From: Acidobacteriota bacterium
GTDB lineage: Bacteria; Acidobacteriota; Thermoanaerobaculia; Gp7-AA8; JAHWKK01
DNA: 64,000 nucleotides
Assembly: GCA_019347945.1 (NCBI GenBank)
Contig: JAHWKK010000020.1
Coordinates: 1 to 64,000 of the forward strand
Direction of reading: 5' to 3'
Position 1 is the stretch's first letter. Every line of letters begins with the position of its first letter. Below, one piece after another: positions 1 through 7,179 of this stretch. Under the pieces are notes generated by a model. It did not search any database, had not been told where the DNA came from, and was given only the letters and a program-made list of their open reading frames with translations. A program made the position numbers and the translations under genes.

Positions 1-223
1 TGGCTGCGCCCGGGGGGTTGCTCTAGCGGGCCCCCCCGGCGCGGGTGTGCGTGTTTTTTTTTCTGCTTCGGGGGCGGGGGTTTTTGGTTTTTTTTTTTTT
101 TTTTTTCCCCCAACCCCGGGTCGGGGGGGGGGGTTCTTACTTTCTAAAAAACACCAAAAAAAACCGTTTTTTGGTTGTTTTTTAAATTTTATTTCCAAGT
201 TCCCCCCCCGACCCCGTCTTCTG
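1..223. other. Low-quality contig end
   Basis: This stretch is dominated by long runs of single bases: T runs around 54-61 and 87-106, G runs around 124-132, A runs near 158-164 and C runs near 202-209. It does not resemble the rest of the window. No coding signal is credible here. The reading frame that crosses it on the plus strand is antisense to the aminotransferase. It probably reflects poor read support at a contig edge broken by a repeat. Confidence 0.8.
190..222. repeat. Degraded copy of the trpA-downstream palindrome arm
   Basis: The segment contains TTCCAAGTTC, then a run of C, then CGACCCCGTC. The right arm of the palindrome at 13763-13792 has the same order: TTCCAAGTTC, AGACC, CGACCCCGTC. 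Both copies lie next to the stop codon of a minus-strand gene. The C run is probably a sequencing or assembly error. Confidence 0.55.
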
Positions 224-1408
224 TCAGGCGAGCTTCGATACCGCTTCGCCGATGCGGCCGACCGCTTCCTTCAGCAGCTCGAGCGAGGTCGCGTAGCTGA
301 TGCGGACGTGCTCGTCGTTGCCGAACGCCGAGCCGGGAACGACGGCGACCCTCGCCTCGTCCAGCAGATATCGCGCGAACGACGCGGAGCTGTCGATCCC
401 CGAGCTCGAATAGAGCTCGCTCACGCGGGGAAAGACGTAGAAAGCTCCCGACGGCGGCTCGCAGTCGAGCCCCGGAATCTCGGCGAGCGCCGGAACCAGC
501 CACGCACGCCGCTCCGAATAAGCCTCGATCATCTTTCCGATCGATTCCCGGCCGTTCACCAGCCCTTCGACCGCGGCCCACTGCGAGATCGACGAAGCAT
601 TCGACGTCGTGTGACTCTGAATCTTTCCCAGCGCCCTGATGATGTCGGGATGCGCCACGGCCCATCCGATTCTCCACCCGGTCATCGCAAACGTCTTCGA
701 CATCGAGTTGACGATGACGATCGAGGGGGAGAGCTCTTCGAACCACTCCATCGCCGAAGCGTGCTCCGCCCCGTCGTAGACGAAGTGCTCGTAGGTCTCG
801 TCGAAGACGACGATGATTCCCTCCGAGTGACACAGCTCGGCGATCTCCCGCAGGTCCTCCCTTCCGATCACCGCGCCGGTCGGATTGGAAGGGGAGTTGA
901 GGATGAGGACGCGCGTGTGCTCCGTAATCTCGCTCCGGATCTGTTCCGCCGTGACTCGGAAGCCGTCGTCGGCGCTGAGGTCGACGATGACCGGGGAACC
1001 TCCGACGATCTCGACCTGCTGGGGAAAGCTCACCCAGTAGGGGCTCGGAATGATCACTTCGTCGTCCTCATCGACCAGTGCGAGCATCAAATTGAACAAC
1101 TCCTGCTTGCCGCCGTTGCCCGCTATGACCTGAGCGGGGGAGACGTCGAGCCCGTATCGCTCGTTGTAGTAGTCCGCGATGGCCGTCCGAAGCTCGAGGA
1201 TGCCGTTCGAGTCGGTGTAGCGCGTATGTCCCTCACCGATCGCCCTGACCGCCGCGCTGCAGACGTTTTCCGGGGTGGCGAAGTCCGGCTCGCCCGGCCC
1301 GAGATCGATCACGTCGATCCCGCGTTTGCGGAGCTCGGCGGCATGTTTCGCAACCGCGAGTGTCGGTGAGGTCTCGAGGCGGCTGAGACGACCTGCAAAT
1401 CGAACCAT
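224..1408 (-). CDS. Class I/II PLP-dependent aminotransferase, aspartate aminotransferase-like
   Basis: A 394-residue fold-type I aminotransferase, the usual length for bacterial AspC/AAT-I enzymes. It should transfer an amino group between an amino acid and a 2-oxo acid in the cytoplasm. Visible landmarks are the N-terminal DLGPGEPDF loop (residues 35-43), the NPTG motif (175-178), the FDETY aspartate that contacts the pyridine nitrogen (D203), and the PLP Schiff-base lysine in NSMSKTF (K238), with the following GWRIGW. The ATG at 1408 fits family N-termini. The gene is divergent from the aro-his-trp operon with about 60 bases between it and the leader peptide. Substrate is not determined by sequence alone; aspartate or aromatic amino acids are plausible given the context. 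Confidence 0.9.
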   Translation of the reverse strand: MVRFAGRLSRLETSPTLAVAKHAAELRKRGIDVIDLGPGEPDFATPENVCSAAVRAIGEGHTRYTDSNGILELRTAIADYYNERYGLDVSPAQVIAGNGGKQELFNLMLALVDEDDEVIIPSPYWVSFPQQVEIVGGSPVIVDLSADDGFRVTAEQIRSEITEHTRVLILNSPSNPTGAVIGREDLREIAELCHSEGIIVVFDETYEHFVYDGAEHASAMEWFEELSPSIVIVNSMSKTFAMTGWRIGWAVAHPDIIRALGKIQSHTTSNASSISQWAAVEGLVNGRESIGKMIEAYSERRAWLVPALAEIPGLDCEPPSGAFYVFPRVSELYSSSGIDSSASFARYLLDEARVAVVPGSAFGNDEHVRISYATSLELLKEAVGRIGEAVSKLA

Positions 1409-1433
1409 GCACCGATTCTACCCGAGGTACTGA

Positions 1434-1463
1434 TTGACAACATCCCGAGCGAGTGAATAACCT
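1434..1463 (+). promoter_or_regulatory. Candidate sigma70-type promoter of the aro-his-trp operon
   Basis: A perfect TTGACA at 1434-1439 is followed, after 18 bases, by TAACCT at 1458-1463, a weak match to TATAAT. It lies in the divergent gap between the aminotransferase start (1408) and the leader peptide ATG (1470). If used, transcription would begin near 1470, almost at the leader ATG, which also lacks a clear ribosome binding site. This is a motif match only. Confidence 0.35.
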
Positions 1464-1469
1464 CCGGGC

Positions 1470-1520
1470 ATGGCACGACCCGTTCCCTTCACGGCCCATG
1501 GATGGTGGAACGAGTTGTAG
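1470..1520 (+). CDS. trpL: Tandem-Trp leader peptide (trpL-like)
   Basis: A 16-residue reading frame, MARPVPFTAHGWWNEL, ends in TAG at 1518-1520. The two adjacent Trp codons (TGG TGG, 1503-1508) follow a Gly codon, which recalls the GWW of the E. coli trp leader peptide. It lies just upstream of a hairpin chain and terminator and of an operon containing all seven trp functions. The expected role is to couple charged tRNA-Trp supply to ribosome stalling, so its product probably matters little. There is no good Shine-Dalgarno sequence, so it may be translated from a nearly leaderless transcript. The assignment rests on motif and context; there is no family comparison behind it. Confidence 0.75.
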   Translation: MARPVPFTAHGWWNEL

Positions 1521-1521
1521 A

Positions 1522-1605
1522 CGGGGAGTGCTGACTGGCAGCGCCCCGGTACGGAAGGGGCGCGACACTCATGAAGACCTCTTCCGATGCCGGGAGAGGT
1601 TTTTT
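1522..1605 (+). promoter_or_regulatory. Transcription attenuator of the aro-his-trp operon
   Basis: Four successive, mutually exclusive pairings can be drawn. Segment a (1522-1533) pairs with b (1539-1548): CGGGG/CCCCG plus GCTG/CAGC. Segment b (1541-1547) also pairs with c (1557-1563): GCGCCCC/GGGGCGC. Segment c (1552-1560) also pairs with d (1578-1586): CGGAAGGGG/CCTCTTCCG, one G-U. Segment d also pairs with e to form the terminator. A ribosome stalled on the Trp codons would leave a free, allowing a:b and c:d (read-through). A ribosome at the stop codon would cover a, allowing b:c and d:e (termination). The pairings are visible; the regulatory logic is inference. Confidence 0.65.
1577..1605 (+). 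terminator. Intrinsic terminator in the operon leader
   Basis: ACCTCTTCCG (1577-1586) pairs with CGGGAGAGGT (1591-1600) as a 10-bp stem with one G-U pair and the tetraloop ATGC. Six T residues (1600-1605) follow. The U-tract ends 1 base before the aroDE ATG. The only good ribosome binding site for aroDE, GGGAGAGG (1592-1599), is inside the 3' arm, so the hairpin would also block translation of any read-through message. Confidence 0.8.
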
Positions 1606-1606
1606 C

Positions 1607-3037
1607 ATGAGCGAAATCTTTCTGACGATTCACGAGCCGGACGCCGCGGCGGCATTGAGCGCCATCGCGCAGGAGGGGAGCGCGCCGCTCGACGGGTTCG
1701 AGATCCGCGCCGATGCAATCGACCCGGATCGAAAAGGGATCGATCTCGCCGCCTTCCGCAAGGCGACCGATCGTCTCCTCGTCCATACGAGACGCTCATC
1801 CCCGGGCCAGGCGCGATTCGATCGCGAGGAGGCGGAGCGTGCACTGGCGTCGGGATTCGACCTCGTGGACGTCGAGTGGTCGCCCCGGCTCGATCCGGAA
1901 TGGGTGCGTCTTCATCGAGACCGTGTGATCCTGTCGCATCACGACGCCGCGATGCCGGAGCTCGATCCTCTCGCGGAAGAGCTTCGACGTTTTGGAGCCG
2001 CGCGGATCAAGATCGTCGTGACGCCCGAATCGTTTCGCGACGAGCTGAGGATCCTCGAGCTCGTCGCCGGCAGCAGTGCGGCAGGCGATCTGACGGCGTT
2101 CGGGATGGGCGAACGAGCTCTGTACAGCCGGGTGGTCGCACCTTCCCTCGGGTCGAGGATGACGTTCGTCGCCAGGGAGGGACGTCCCGGCGCGCCGGGA
2201 CAGTTGACCATCGATGAGATCGAAAGGGCGGACGTCACGCGACCCGGTCGCGGCTATGCGATCTTCGCGGTCGTCGGCTCGCCGGTCCGTCACTCCCGCT
2301 CGCCGGAGATTCACAACCGGATCTTCCGCGAGCGGCTGCTCCCGGCTCGATACGTCTGCATCGAGCCCCGAACGGTCGCGGAGGTGATCGATGAAATGGC
2401 CGACGGGCATCCGCTTGCGCCGCTCGGAATCAGCGTCACGACTCCCTTCAAGAAGGACGCTTTCGACGCGGGGAAGAAGCGTGGCTGGAGAATCTCACCC
2501 GAGGCAGTGCGGGCATCGGCGGTGAACACGATCGTGATGACGGGGGGACCGGGATTGGCGGCGAACACGGACGTCGACGGCTTCGCACGCCTTCTGGGAG
2601 GCCGCCCGTCCGGCAGCCGCAGCGTCGCGGTCATCGGTGCCGGCGCGACTGGGAGGGCCGCGGTCGTGGCATCCCTGGCAGCTGGACTCGATGTCACGCT
2701 GGTCAATCGCGATTCCGAGAATGGTCGTCGCACCGCGCGCGAGCTCGACGTACGATTGCGCTCTCCCGGCCGGGCGCCAATCGAGGAGGACGTCGTCATC
2801 GACACGCTGCCTCCCGGTCTGATCGACGACTGGGCGGATCTGATCCGGCCCCGGAGGATGTTCATCGAGTCGAGCTATGCTCGCGGTACGGGGGCCTTCG
2901 CGACCGCGATCCGCAGGGAGGCTGGTCTGCAGATACACGACGGAATCGATCTCCTTCATGCGCAGGCCGTTCTCCAGAGTGAGCTCTTCGTGCGGGCGAT
3001 CCAGCGGGCCGTCCGGAAGGAACGGAGTGAGCTATGA
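1607..3037 (+). CDS. aroDE: Bifunctional 3-dehydroquinate dehydratase (type I) / shikimate dehydrogenase
   Basis: A two-domain fusion of 476 residues for two consecutive shikimate-pathway steps: dehydroquinate to dehydroshikimate, then to shikimate with NADPH. The first ~215 residues form a short type I dehydroquinase (early FEIRAD; VILSHHD; IKIVVT, where the lysine is the likely Schiff-base residue). The second part, from FAVVGSPVRHSRSPEIHN, is shikimate dehydrogenase, with VTTPFKKD (shikimate binding and catalytic lysine), a GAGATGRAA nucleotide-binding loop and a C-terminal QAVLQSELF stretch. I chose ATG 1607 because GGGAGAGG lies 7 bases upstream. An in-frame ATG at 1571 would read through the attenuator terminator. 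First structural gene of the operon, supplying the chorismate branch used by trpE. Confidence 0.9.
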   Translation: MSEIFLTIHEPDAAAALSAIAQEGSAPLDGFEIRADAIDPDRKGIDLAAFRKATDRLLVHTRRSSPGQARFDREEAERALASGFDLVDVEWSPRLDPEWVRLHRDRVILSHHDAAMPELDPLAEELRRFGAARIKIVVTPESFRDELRILELVAGSSAAGDLTAFGMGERALYSRVVAPSLGSRMTFVAREGRPGAPGQLTIDEIERADVTRPGRGYAIFAVVGSPVRHSRSPEIHNRIFRERLLPARYVCIEPRTVAEVIDEMADGHPLAPLGISVTTPFKKDAFDAGKKRGWRISPEAVRASAVNTIVMTGGPGLAANTDVDGFARLLGGRPSGSRSVAVIGAGATGRAAVVASLAAGLDVTLVNRDSENGRRTARELDVRLRSPGRAPIEEDVVIDTLPPGLIDDWADLIRPRRMFIESSYARGTGAFATAIRREAGLQIHDGIDLLHAQAVLQSELFVRAIQRAVRKERSEL

Positions 3038-3143
3038 TTCGGTTTCGATCGTCAGTCGGGCAGCGGCTCACAGGCCCCACCGCGCGTCCCGAAGGCGATT
3101 GTCCGCGCAGGACCTCCAGCATCTCATTGATGGGCAAAACTCT

Positions 3144-4418
3144 ATGAAAACTCTGAAGTACCGCACTCCTCAGGCGAGCCGGTGGCTCCGAAAACAGACC
3201 GAGCAGCGGGCCGAAGCGCTCGCCGAAGCCGCCGAGGCTGCCGCGGTGATCGTGAACGAAGTTCGGGAAGAGGGCGATCGAGCCGTATCGCGATCGATCC
3301 GGCGATTCGATCGCGGCTCGCTCCGGCCGAACGAAATCCTCGAACGGCTCGGACCGAAATCGAAGTCCGGATCGGATCTCGATGCCACGGTCGACCGGAC
3401 GATCGAGCGGATTCGTCAGTTTCACAAGCGTCAGGTGGAAGCGGATTACGCCGTCGAGATCAAGGGGCTCCGTCTGCAGCACCGCGTCCGGCCGATCGAG
3501 CGTGTCGGCGTTTACGTGCCGGGAGGGAAAGCGATCTACATCTCGACTCTTATGATGTGCGTCGTCCCCGCCAGGCTCGCGGGCGTCGACGACATTGTCG
3601 TGGCAACGCCGATGTCCGCGGCGAAGGCTCCGGAGTTTCGTGCGGTGTGCAGGAAGCTCGGCATTCGCGAGATCTACCGGGCCGGGGGTCCTGCGGCGAT
3701 CGCCGCGATGGCTCTCGGCACGCAGACTTTGAAGAAGGTGGACAAGATCGTGGGCCCGGGCAACCGTTACGTGGTGGCGGCCAAACAGCTTCTCAGCCCC
3801 GAAGTCGGGATCGACATGACCGCGGGACCGGCCGAGATCGTGATTCTGGCCGACGAAACGGCGGACGTCGAAATGGTCGCGGCCGAGCTGCTGGCGTGCG
3901 CGGGTGTCGGAGACGGCACTCTCGCGATCTGTGTGACGCCGTCGCCGAAGTTCGAGAAGGATCTCGTGAGCCATCTGAGGAGCTCGAAACGGACGCATGG
4001 ACGGTCGATTGCGGCCGAGCGGTCGCTCGAGCGCAGCGGGGCCATCCTGCTCGTCAGCAACGAGAAGGAAGCCGTGCAGTTCATCAATGAGCATGGACCG
4101 CAGCAGGTTCAGATCATCACCAGAGAGCCCGCAGAAGTCGCTTCGCACATCGTCAACAGCGCGAGCATCGTCCTCGGTGCCCGAACGCCCGTCACGCTCG
4201 GAAGCTACGCAGGTCCGAATCACGTCCTCCCGACCGACGGAACCGCTAGGTTCAACTCACCGCTCGGTGTGTATCACTTCTACCGGAGGACCAACATCGT
4301 CGAGGCAGGCGAAGACCTCGCTCCGGAAATCTTCGACGATGCGATCGAGCTCGCACGAGCGGAAAGAAAACCGCTCCACGCGGCATCTCTCGAATCGAGT
4401 CGGGAGGGAGGCGAGTGA
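3144..4418 (+). CDS. hisD: Histidinol dehydrogenase
   Basis: About 424 residues, the normal HisD length; it catalyses the last two steps of histidine synthesis, L-histidinol to L-histidine with 2 NAD+ and a Zn2+ ion. Family signatures are VGVYVPGGKA, the KIVGPGNRYVVAAK segment, DMTAGPAEIVILAD, and SYAGPNHVLPT followed by the C-terminal SPLGVYHFYRRT block. I start it at ATG 3144; the open frame runs further upstream into aroDE but has no family similarity there. About 106 bases separate it from aroDE, the only real gap in the operon. It overlaps the next gene by 4 bases (GTGA). Histidine genes hisG, hisB, hisC, hisH and hisI/E are not in the window. Confidence 0.93.
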   Translation: MKTLKYRTPQASRWLRKQTEQRAEALAEAAEAAAVIVNEVREEGDRAVSRSIRRFDRGSLRPNEILERLGPKSKSGSDLDATVDRTIERIRQFHKRQVEADYAVEIKGLRLQHRVRPIERVGVYVPGGKAIYISTLMMCVVPARLAGVDDIVVATPMSAAKAPEFRAVCRKLGIREIYRAGGPAAIAAMALGTQTLKKVDKIVGPGNRYVVAAKQLLSPEVGIDMTAGPAEIVILADETADVEMVAAELLACAGVGDGTLAICVTPSPKFEKDLVSHLRSSKRTHGRSIAAERSLERSGAILLVSNEKEAVQFINEHGPQQVQIITREPAEVASHIVNSASIVLGARTPVTLGSYAGPNHVLPTDGTARFNSPLGVYHFYRRTNIVEAGEDLAPEIFDDAIELARAERKPLHAASLESSREGGE

Positions 4419-5896
4419 ACGGTTTCACGGTCATCCCCTCGATCGATCTTCTCGATGGCAAAGTCGTCCGCCTTCTGAGGGGCGACTTCGACGAGGTCAC
4501 GCAGTACGGGGATCCGATCTCGACGGTCGAGCGGTGGCAGATTCCGATGGGCGTGCCCATCCACGTGGTCGACCTCGAGGCTTCGCGAAAAGGGACGCCC
4601 ACGGAGGTTAAGACGATCGCGAAGCTCGCACAGCTCGGCTACCCCACGCAGATCGGCGGAGGTGTCCGCTGTCTCGAAGACGCGAAGCTCTGGATCGATG
4701 CAGGGGCCTCGACGCTCGTCATCGGAACCATTGCGGCCGAGGATCCGGTGATGCTCGAAGCGATCGTACGGACCGTTGGCGCGGAGAAAGTGCTTCCCGC
4801 CGTCGACATGAGCCAAGGGGTGGTACGCGTGTCGGGTTGGGAGACGAGCTCCTCGAAATCGGCTCCGATGATCTTCGAGCATCTGGAGAGAATCGGGCTC
4901 ACATCGGTCCTGATCACCGACATCTCCAGGGACGGGACAATGGATGGGCCCAACTTCCGGCTCTATCGCGAGATCCGGGAGCTCACGAAACTGCGGGTGA
5001 TTGCTTCCGGCGGAGTCGGAACGCTCGAGGACATCACGTCGCTCGCACGCATCCCGGCGCTCGATGGGGTCGTGATCGGAAAAGCGCTCCACGAACGGAC
5101 GTTTACCTGGGCCGAGGCGCACGCGCGCGCGATGACGGCTGCGTCGCTTCCGGCAAAGGTGGTTCCGGTGATGGAGATTCGCGACGGAAGGCTGATGAAC
5201 GGCTACCCGGGAACGCGTGATCCTGGAAGCCCGTCGGAGCTGGCGGCGCGATGGGAAGCGGATGGCGCCGACGAGATTCTGATCATCGAGCGATCCGAGA
5301 CGACCGGCGGAACCGAAGCCGGCATCGCCGTGATCCGTGAGATTACGACGCGCGCGTCGGTGCCGATCGTGGCGGGAGGCGGGATCAGCGAACGCGCCCA
5401 GGTCGCCCGTCTCCGCGAGGCCGGTGCTGATCGTGTGCTCATCGCCGCGGGGGAGCTCGATCTCGATTCTCTAGCCGCCGCCGTGGTCGAGTACGGCTCG
5501 GGCGCAATCGTCGCTCGGATCGACGTCCGGAATGAGGGGGGGGAGATCTCGGCGATGGGGCAGAACGGGGACGAGCTCGATCTCTCCGTCCTTGCCACGC
5601 GGCTGGATGCGATGGGAGTCGGCGAGATCCTCATGGCGTTCGACAAGGACGGCGATCGTTCGTTCTCTCCGGTCCCGGCGCTTCGAACGGTGGGCGCCGC
5701 GGTGCGGACGGGTGTCTCGATCCTGATGAACAGCGCCTCGCGGGAACCGATGCTCGATGCGATCGAGGCGGGCGGGGCCCGCGGAGTCGCGATCCGCGAT
5801 CTCGGAGAAGCGGGCTCGAACCGACTCCTCGCGATCAAGGACGAGCTGCAGCAGCGAGGCATCCCCACACGACACAAACGGAGAAGGGCGCGGTGA
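4415..5896 (+). CDS. HisA-HisF tandem (beta/alpha)8 fusion with degenerate HisF half
   Basis: 493 residues made of two related barrels. Residues 1-245 match HisA (ProFAR isomerase): IPSIDLLDGKVVRL with catalytic D11, IGGGVR, the second catalytic aspartate in LITDISRDGT (D169), and ASGGVG. Residues 248-488 match HisF, the cyclase half of imidazole glycerol phosphate synthase: DPGSPSELAARW, GADEIL, VAGGGI, GVGEILMAFDKDG and a final RGIPTR. In the HisF half the catalytic CLD becomes VME (E254), the VVKG lysine becomes N262, and the late ASGGAG and AAS phosphate loops are lost, while the second aspartate (D410) remains. HisA activity is likely; cyclase activity is doubtful. GTG start overlapping hisD by 4 bases, with GGGAGGCGA just upstream. 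Confidence 0.82.
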   Translation: MNGFTVIPSIDLLDGKVVRLLRGDFDEVTQYGDPISTVERWQIPMGVPIHVVDLEASRKGTPTEVKTIAKLAQLGYPTQIGGGVRCLEDAKLWIDAGASTLVIGTIAAEDPVMLEAIVRTVGAEKVLPAVDMSQGVVRVSGWETSSSKSAPMIFEHLERIGLTSVLITDISRDGTMDGPNFRLYREIRELTKLRVIASGGVGTLEDITSLARIPALDGVVIGKALHERTFTWAEAHARAMTAASLPAKVVPVMEIRDGRLMNGYPGTRDPGSPSELAARWEADGADEILIIERSETTGGTEAGIAVIREITTRASVPIVAGGGISERAQVARLREAGADRVLIAAGELDLDSLAAAVVEYGSGAIVARIDVRNEGGEISAMGQNGDELDLSVLATRLDAMGVGEILMAFDKDGDRSFSPVPALRTVGAAVRTGVSILMNSASREPMLDAIEAGGARGVAIRDLGEAGSNRLLAIKDELQQRGIPTRHKRRRAR

Positions 5897-7179
5897 AAGT
5901 GCAGTCGCTTCCCGGTTTCAGGGATTTCGATCCGGAGCGGATGGCGCTCCGCAACCACATTCTCTCGACCTGGCGGGAGGTTGCGCTCGCCTGGGGATTC
6001 GAGGAATACGATGGCCCGCCGCTCGAGCCGCTCGAGCTCTACATCGAGAAATCGGGCCCGGAGATCGTCGAACAGCTCTTCAATTTCACCGACAAGGGCG
6101 GCAGAGAAGTCGCGCTTCGTCCGGAGATGACGCCGACGATCGTCCGGATGCTCGGCGGCCGGATCAAGGGGATGCCGCTTCCGGTCCGGTGGTTCTCCAT
6201 GCCGCAGCTCTTCCGCTACGAGAAGCAGCAGCGCGGGCGGCTCCGCGAGCATTTCCAGCTCAACATGGACATCGTCGGGGAGACGTCCGTCGATGCCGAT
6301 GCCGATCTGGTCTGCGCGGCGTTCGAAGTTCTCCGGCGTCTCGGGCTGACGAGCGACGACGTCGTCGCCCGGATCTCCGACCGGAGAATTCTCCGGCAGC
6401 TTCTGCTCGAGAGTGGAGTTCCGGAGAATGCCCTCCACGTCGCGTACAACGTCATCGACAAGGTGGAGCGGGACCCGCGCGCGACCTGCATTCAGCGGCT
6501 CGTCGCGATCGGTGTCGATGAAAAGTCGGCAGACCGGATTCTCCGATTCGCCGAGATGTCGCTCGACGACATCCGGCGTGAGTTCCCCGAGAGCGGCGAG
6601 CTTCGCTCGATCGCGGAAGAGCTCGATCGCTATTTCGAAGCGATTACGAACCTCGGTTTCGGCGAATGGGTTCGCTTCGATATGAAGATCGTCAGGGGTC
6701 TCGCGTACTACACCGGAATCGTCTTCGAGATCTTCGACCGGAAGGGGGAGTTGCGCGCAATCTGCGGAGGTGGCCGCTATGACGGGCTCTTTGCCTCGCT
6801 GACCGACTCCGATGTTCCGGCGCTCGGCTTCGGCTTCGGCGACGTCGTTCTCGGGGAGCTTCTCCGGGACCGGTCGCTCGTTCCGAAGGTCTCGTCCGGA
6901 CCGGATACGGTGGTGATTCCCGTCGACGAATCGGTGCGACCGGCGGCGCTGAAGCTGGTGGCCGCTTTGAGGCGGCAGGGGCGCCGGGTCGTCTTCCCCT
7001 ACGGTAAGAGCGGTGTCGGCAAGACACTCAAGAAAGCCGCGTCGCAGGGAATCGCTCAGGCCTGGATTCTCGGACCGGACGAGCTGGCGAGGAACGAGGT
7101 GAAGGTGCGCGAGCTCTCTTCCGGTGAAGAAACGTCACGAGATCTCTCGGGGGTGCTCGGAGAAACGAGCGGTGGCTGA
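5893..7179 (+). CDS. hisS: Histidine-tRNA ligase
   Basis: 428 residues, class II aminoacyl-tRNA synthetase that charges tRNA-His. It opens with LPGFRDFDPE, has a motif-2-like ALRPEMTP and LFRYEKQQRGRLREHFQ region, the histidine-recognition motif RGLAYYTGIVFEIF and the motif-3 region GFGFGDVVL. A C-terminal anticodon-binding domain follows (from about residue 330, VVIPVDES), which argues against the catalytically inactive regulatory paralogue HisZ. The D-to-A change in the usual RGLDYYT is seen in some lineages. GTG start overlaps the preceding stop by 4 bases. A synthetase gene in the middle of an amino-acid operon is unusual and puts His-tRNA charging under the leader that senses Trp. Confidence 0.88.
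   Translation: MKVQSLPGFRDFDPERMALRNHILSTWREVALAWGFEEYDGPPLEPLELYIEKSGPEIVEQLFNFTDKGGREVALRPEMTPTIVRMLGGRIKGMPLPVRWFSMPQLFRYEKQQRGRLREHFQLNMDIVGETSVDADADLVCAAFEVLRRLGLTSDDVVARISDRRILRQLLLESGVPENALHVAYNVIDKVERDPRATCIQRLVAIGVDEKSADRILRFAEMSLDDIRREFPESGELRSIAEELDRYFEAITNLGFGEWVRFDMKIVRGLAYYTGIVFEIFDRKGELRAICGGGRYDGLFASLTDSDVPALGFGFGDVVLGELLRDRSLVPKVSSGPDTVVIPVDESVRPAALKLVAALRRQGRRVVFPYGKSGVGKTLKKAASQGIAQAWILGPDELARNEVKVRELSSGEETSRDLSGVLGETSGG

Noticed and set aside
47-1369. Long plus-strand reading frame
   Set aside because: It is antisense to the aminotransferase and begins in low-quality sequence; its Arg/Asp-rich product is a high-GC shadow.
1500-1606. T-box riboswitch, because GGTGGAACGAG resembles the T-box core and a terminator follows
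   Set aside because: The match is partial, no stem I or specifier loop can be placed in the ~60 bases available, and the same bases encode GWWNE in a convincing leader peptide.
1571-1606. Upstream start for aroDE at ATG 1571
   Set aside because: It would translate the terminator hairpin and add 12 unconserved residues. ATG 1607 has a better-placed ribosome binding site, although 1571 cannot be fully excluded.
5893-7179. HisZ, the regulatory HisS paralogue
   Set aside because: The protein keeps the histidine-binding motif, motif 2 and a C-terminal anticodon-binding domain, which HisZ lacks.
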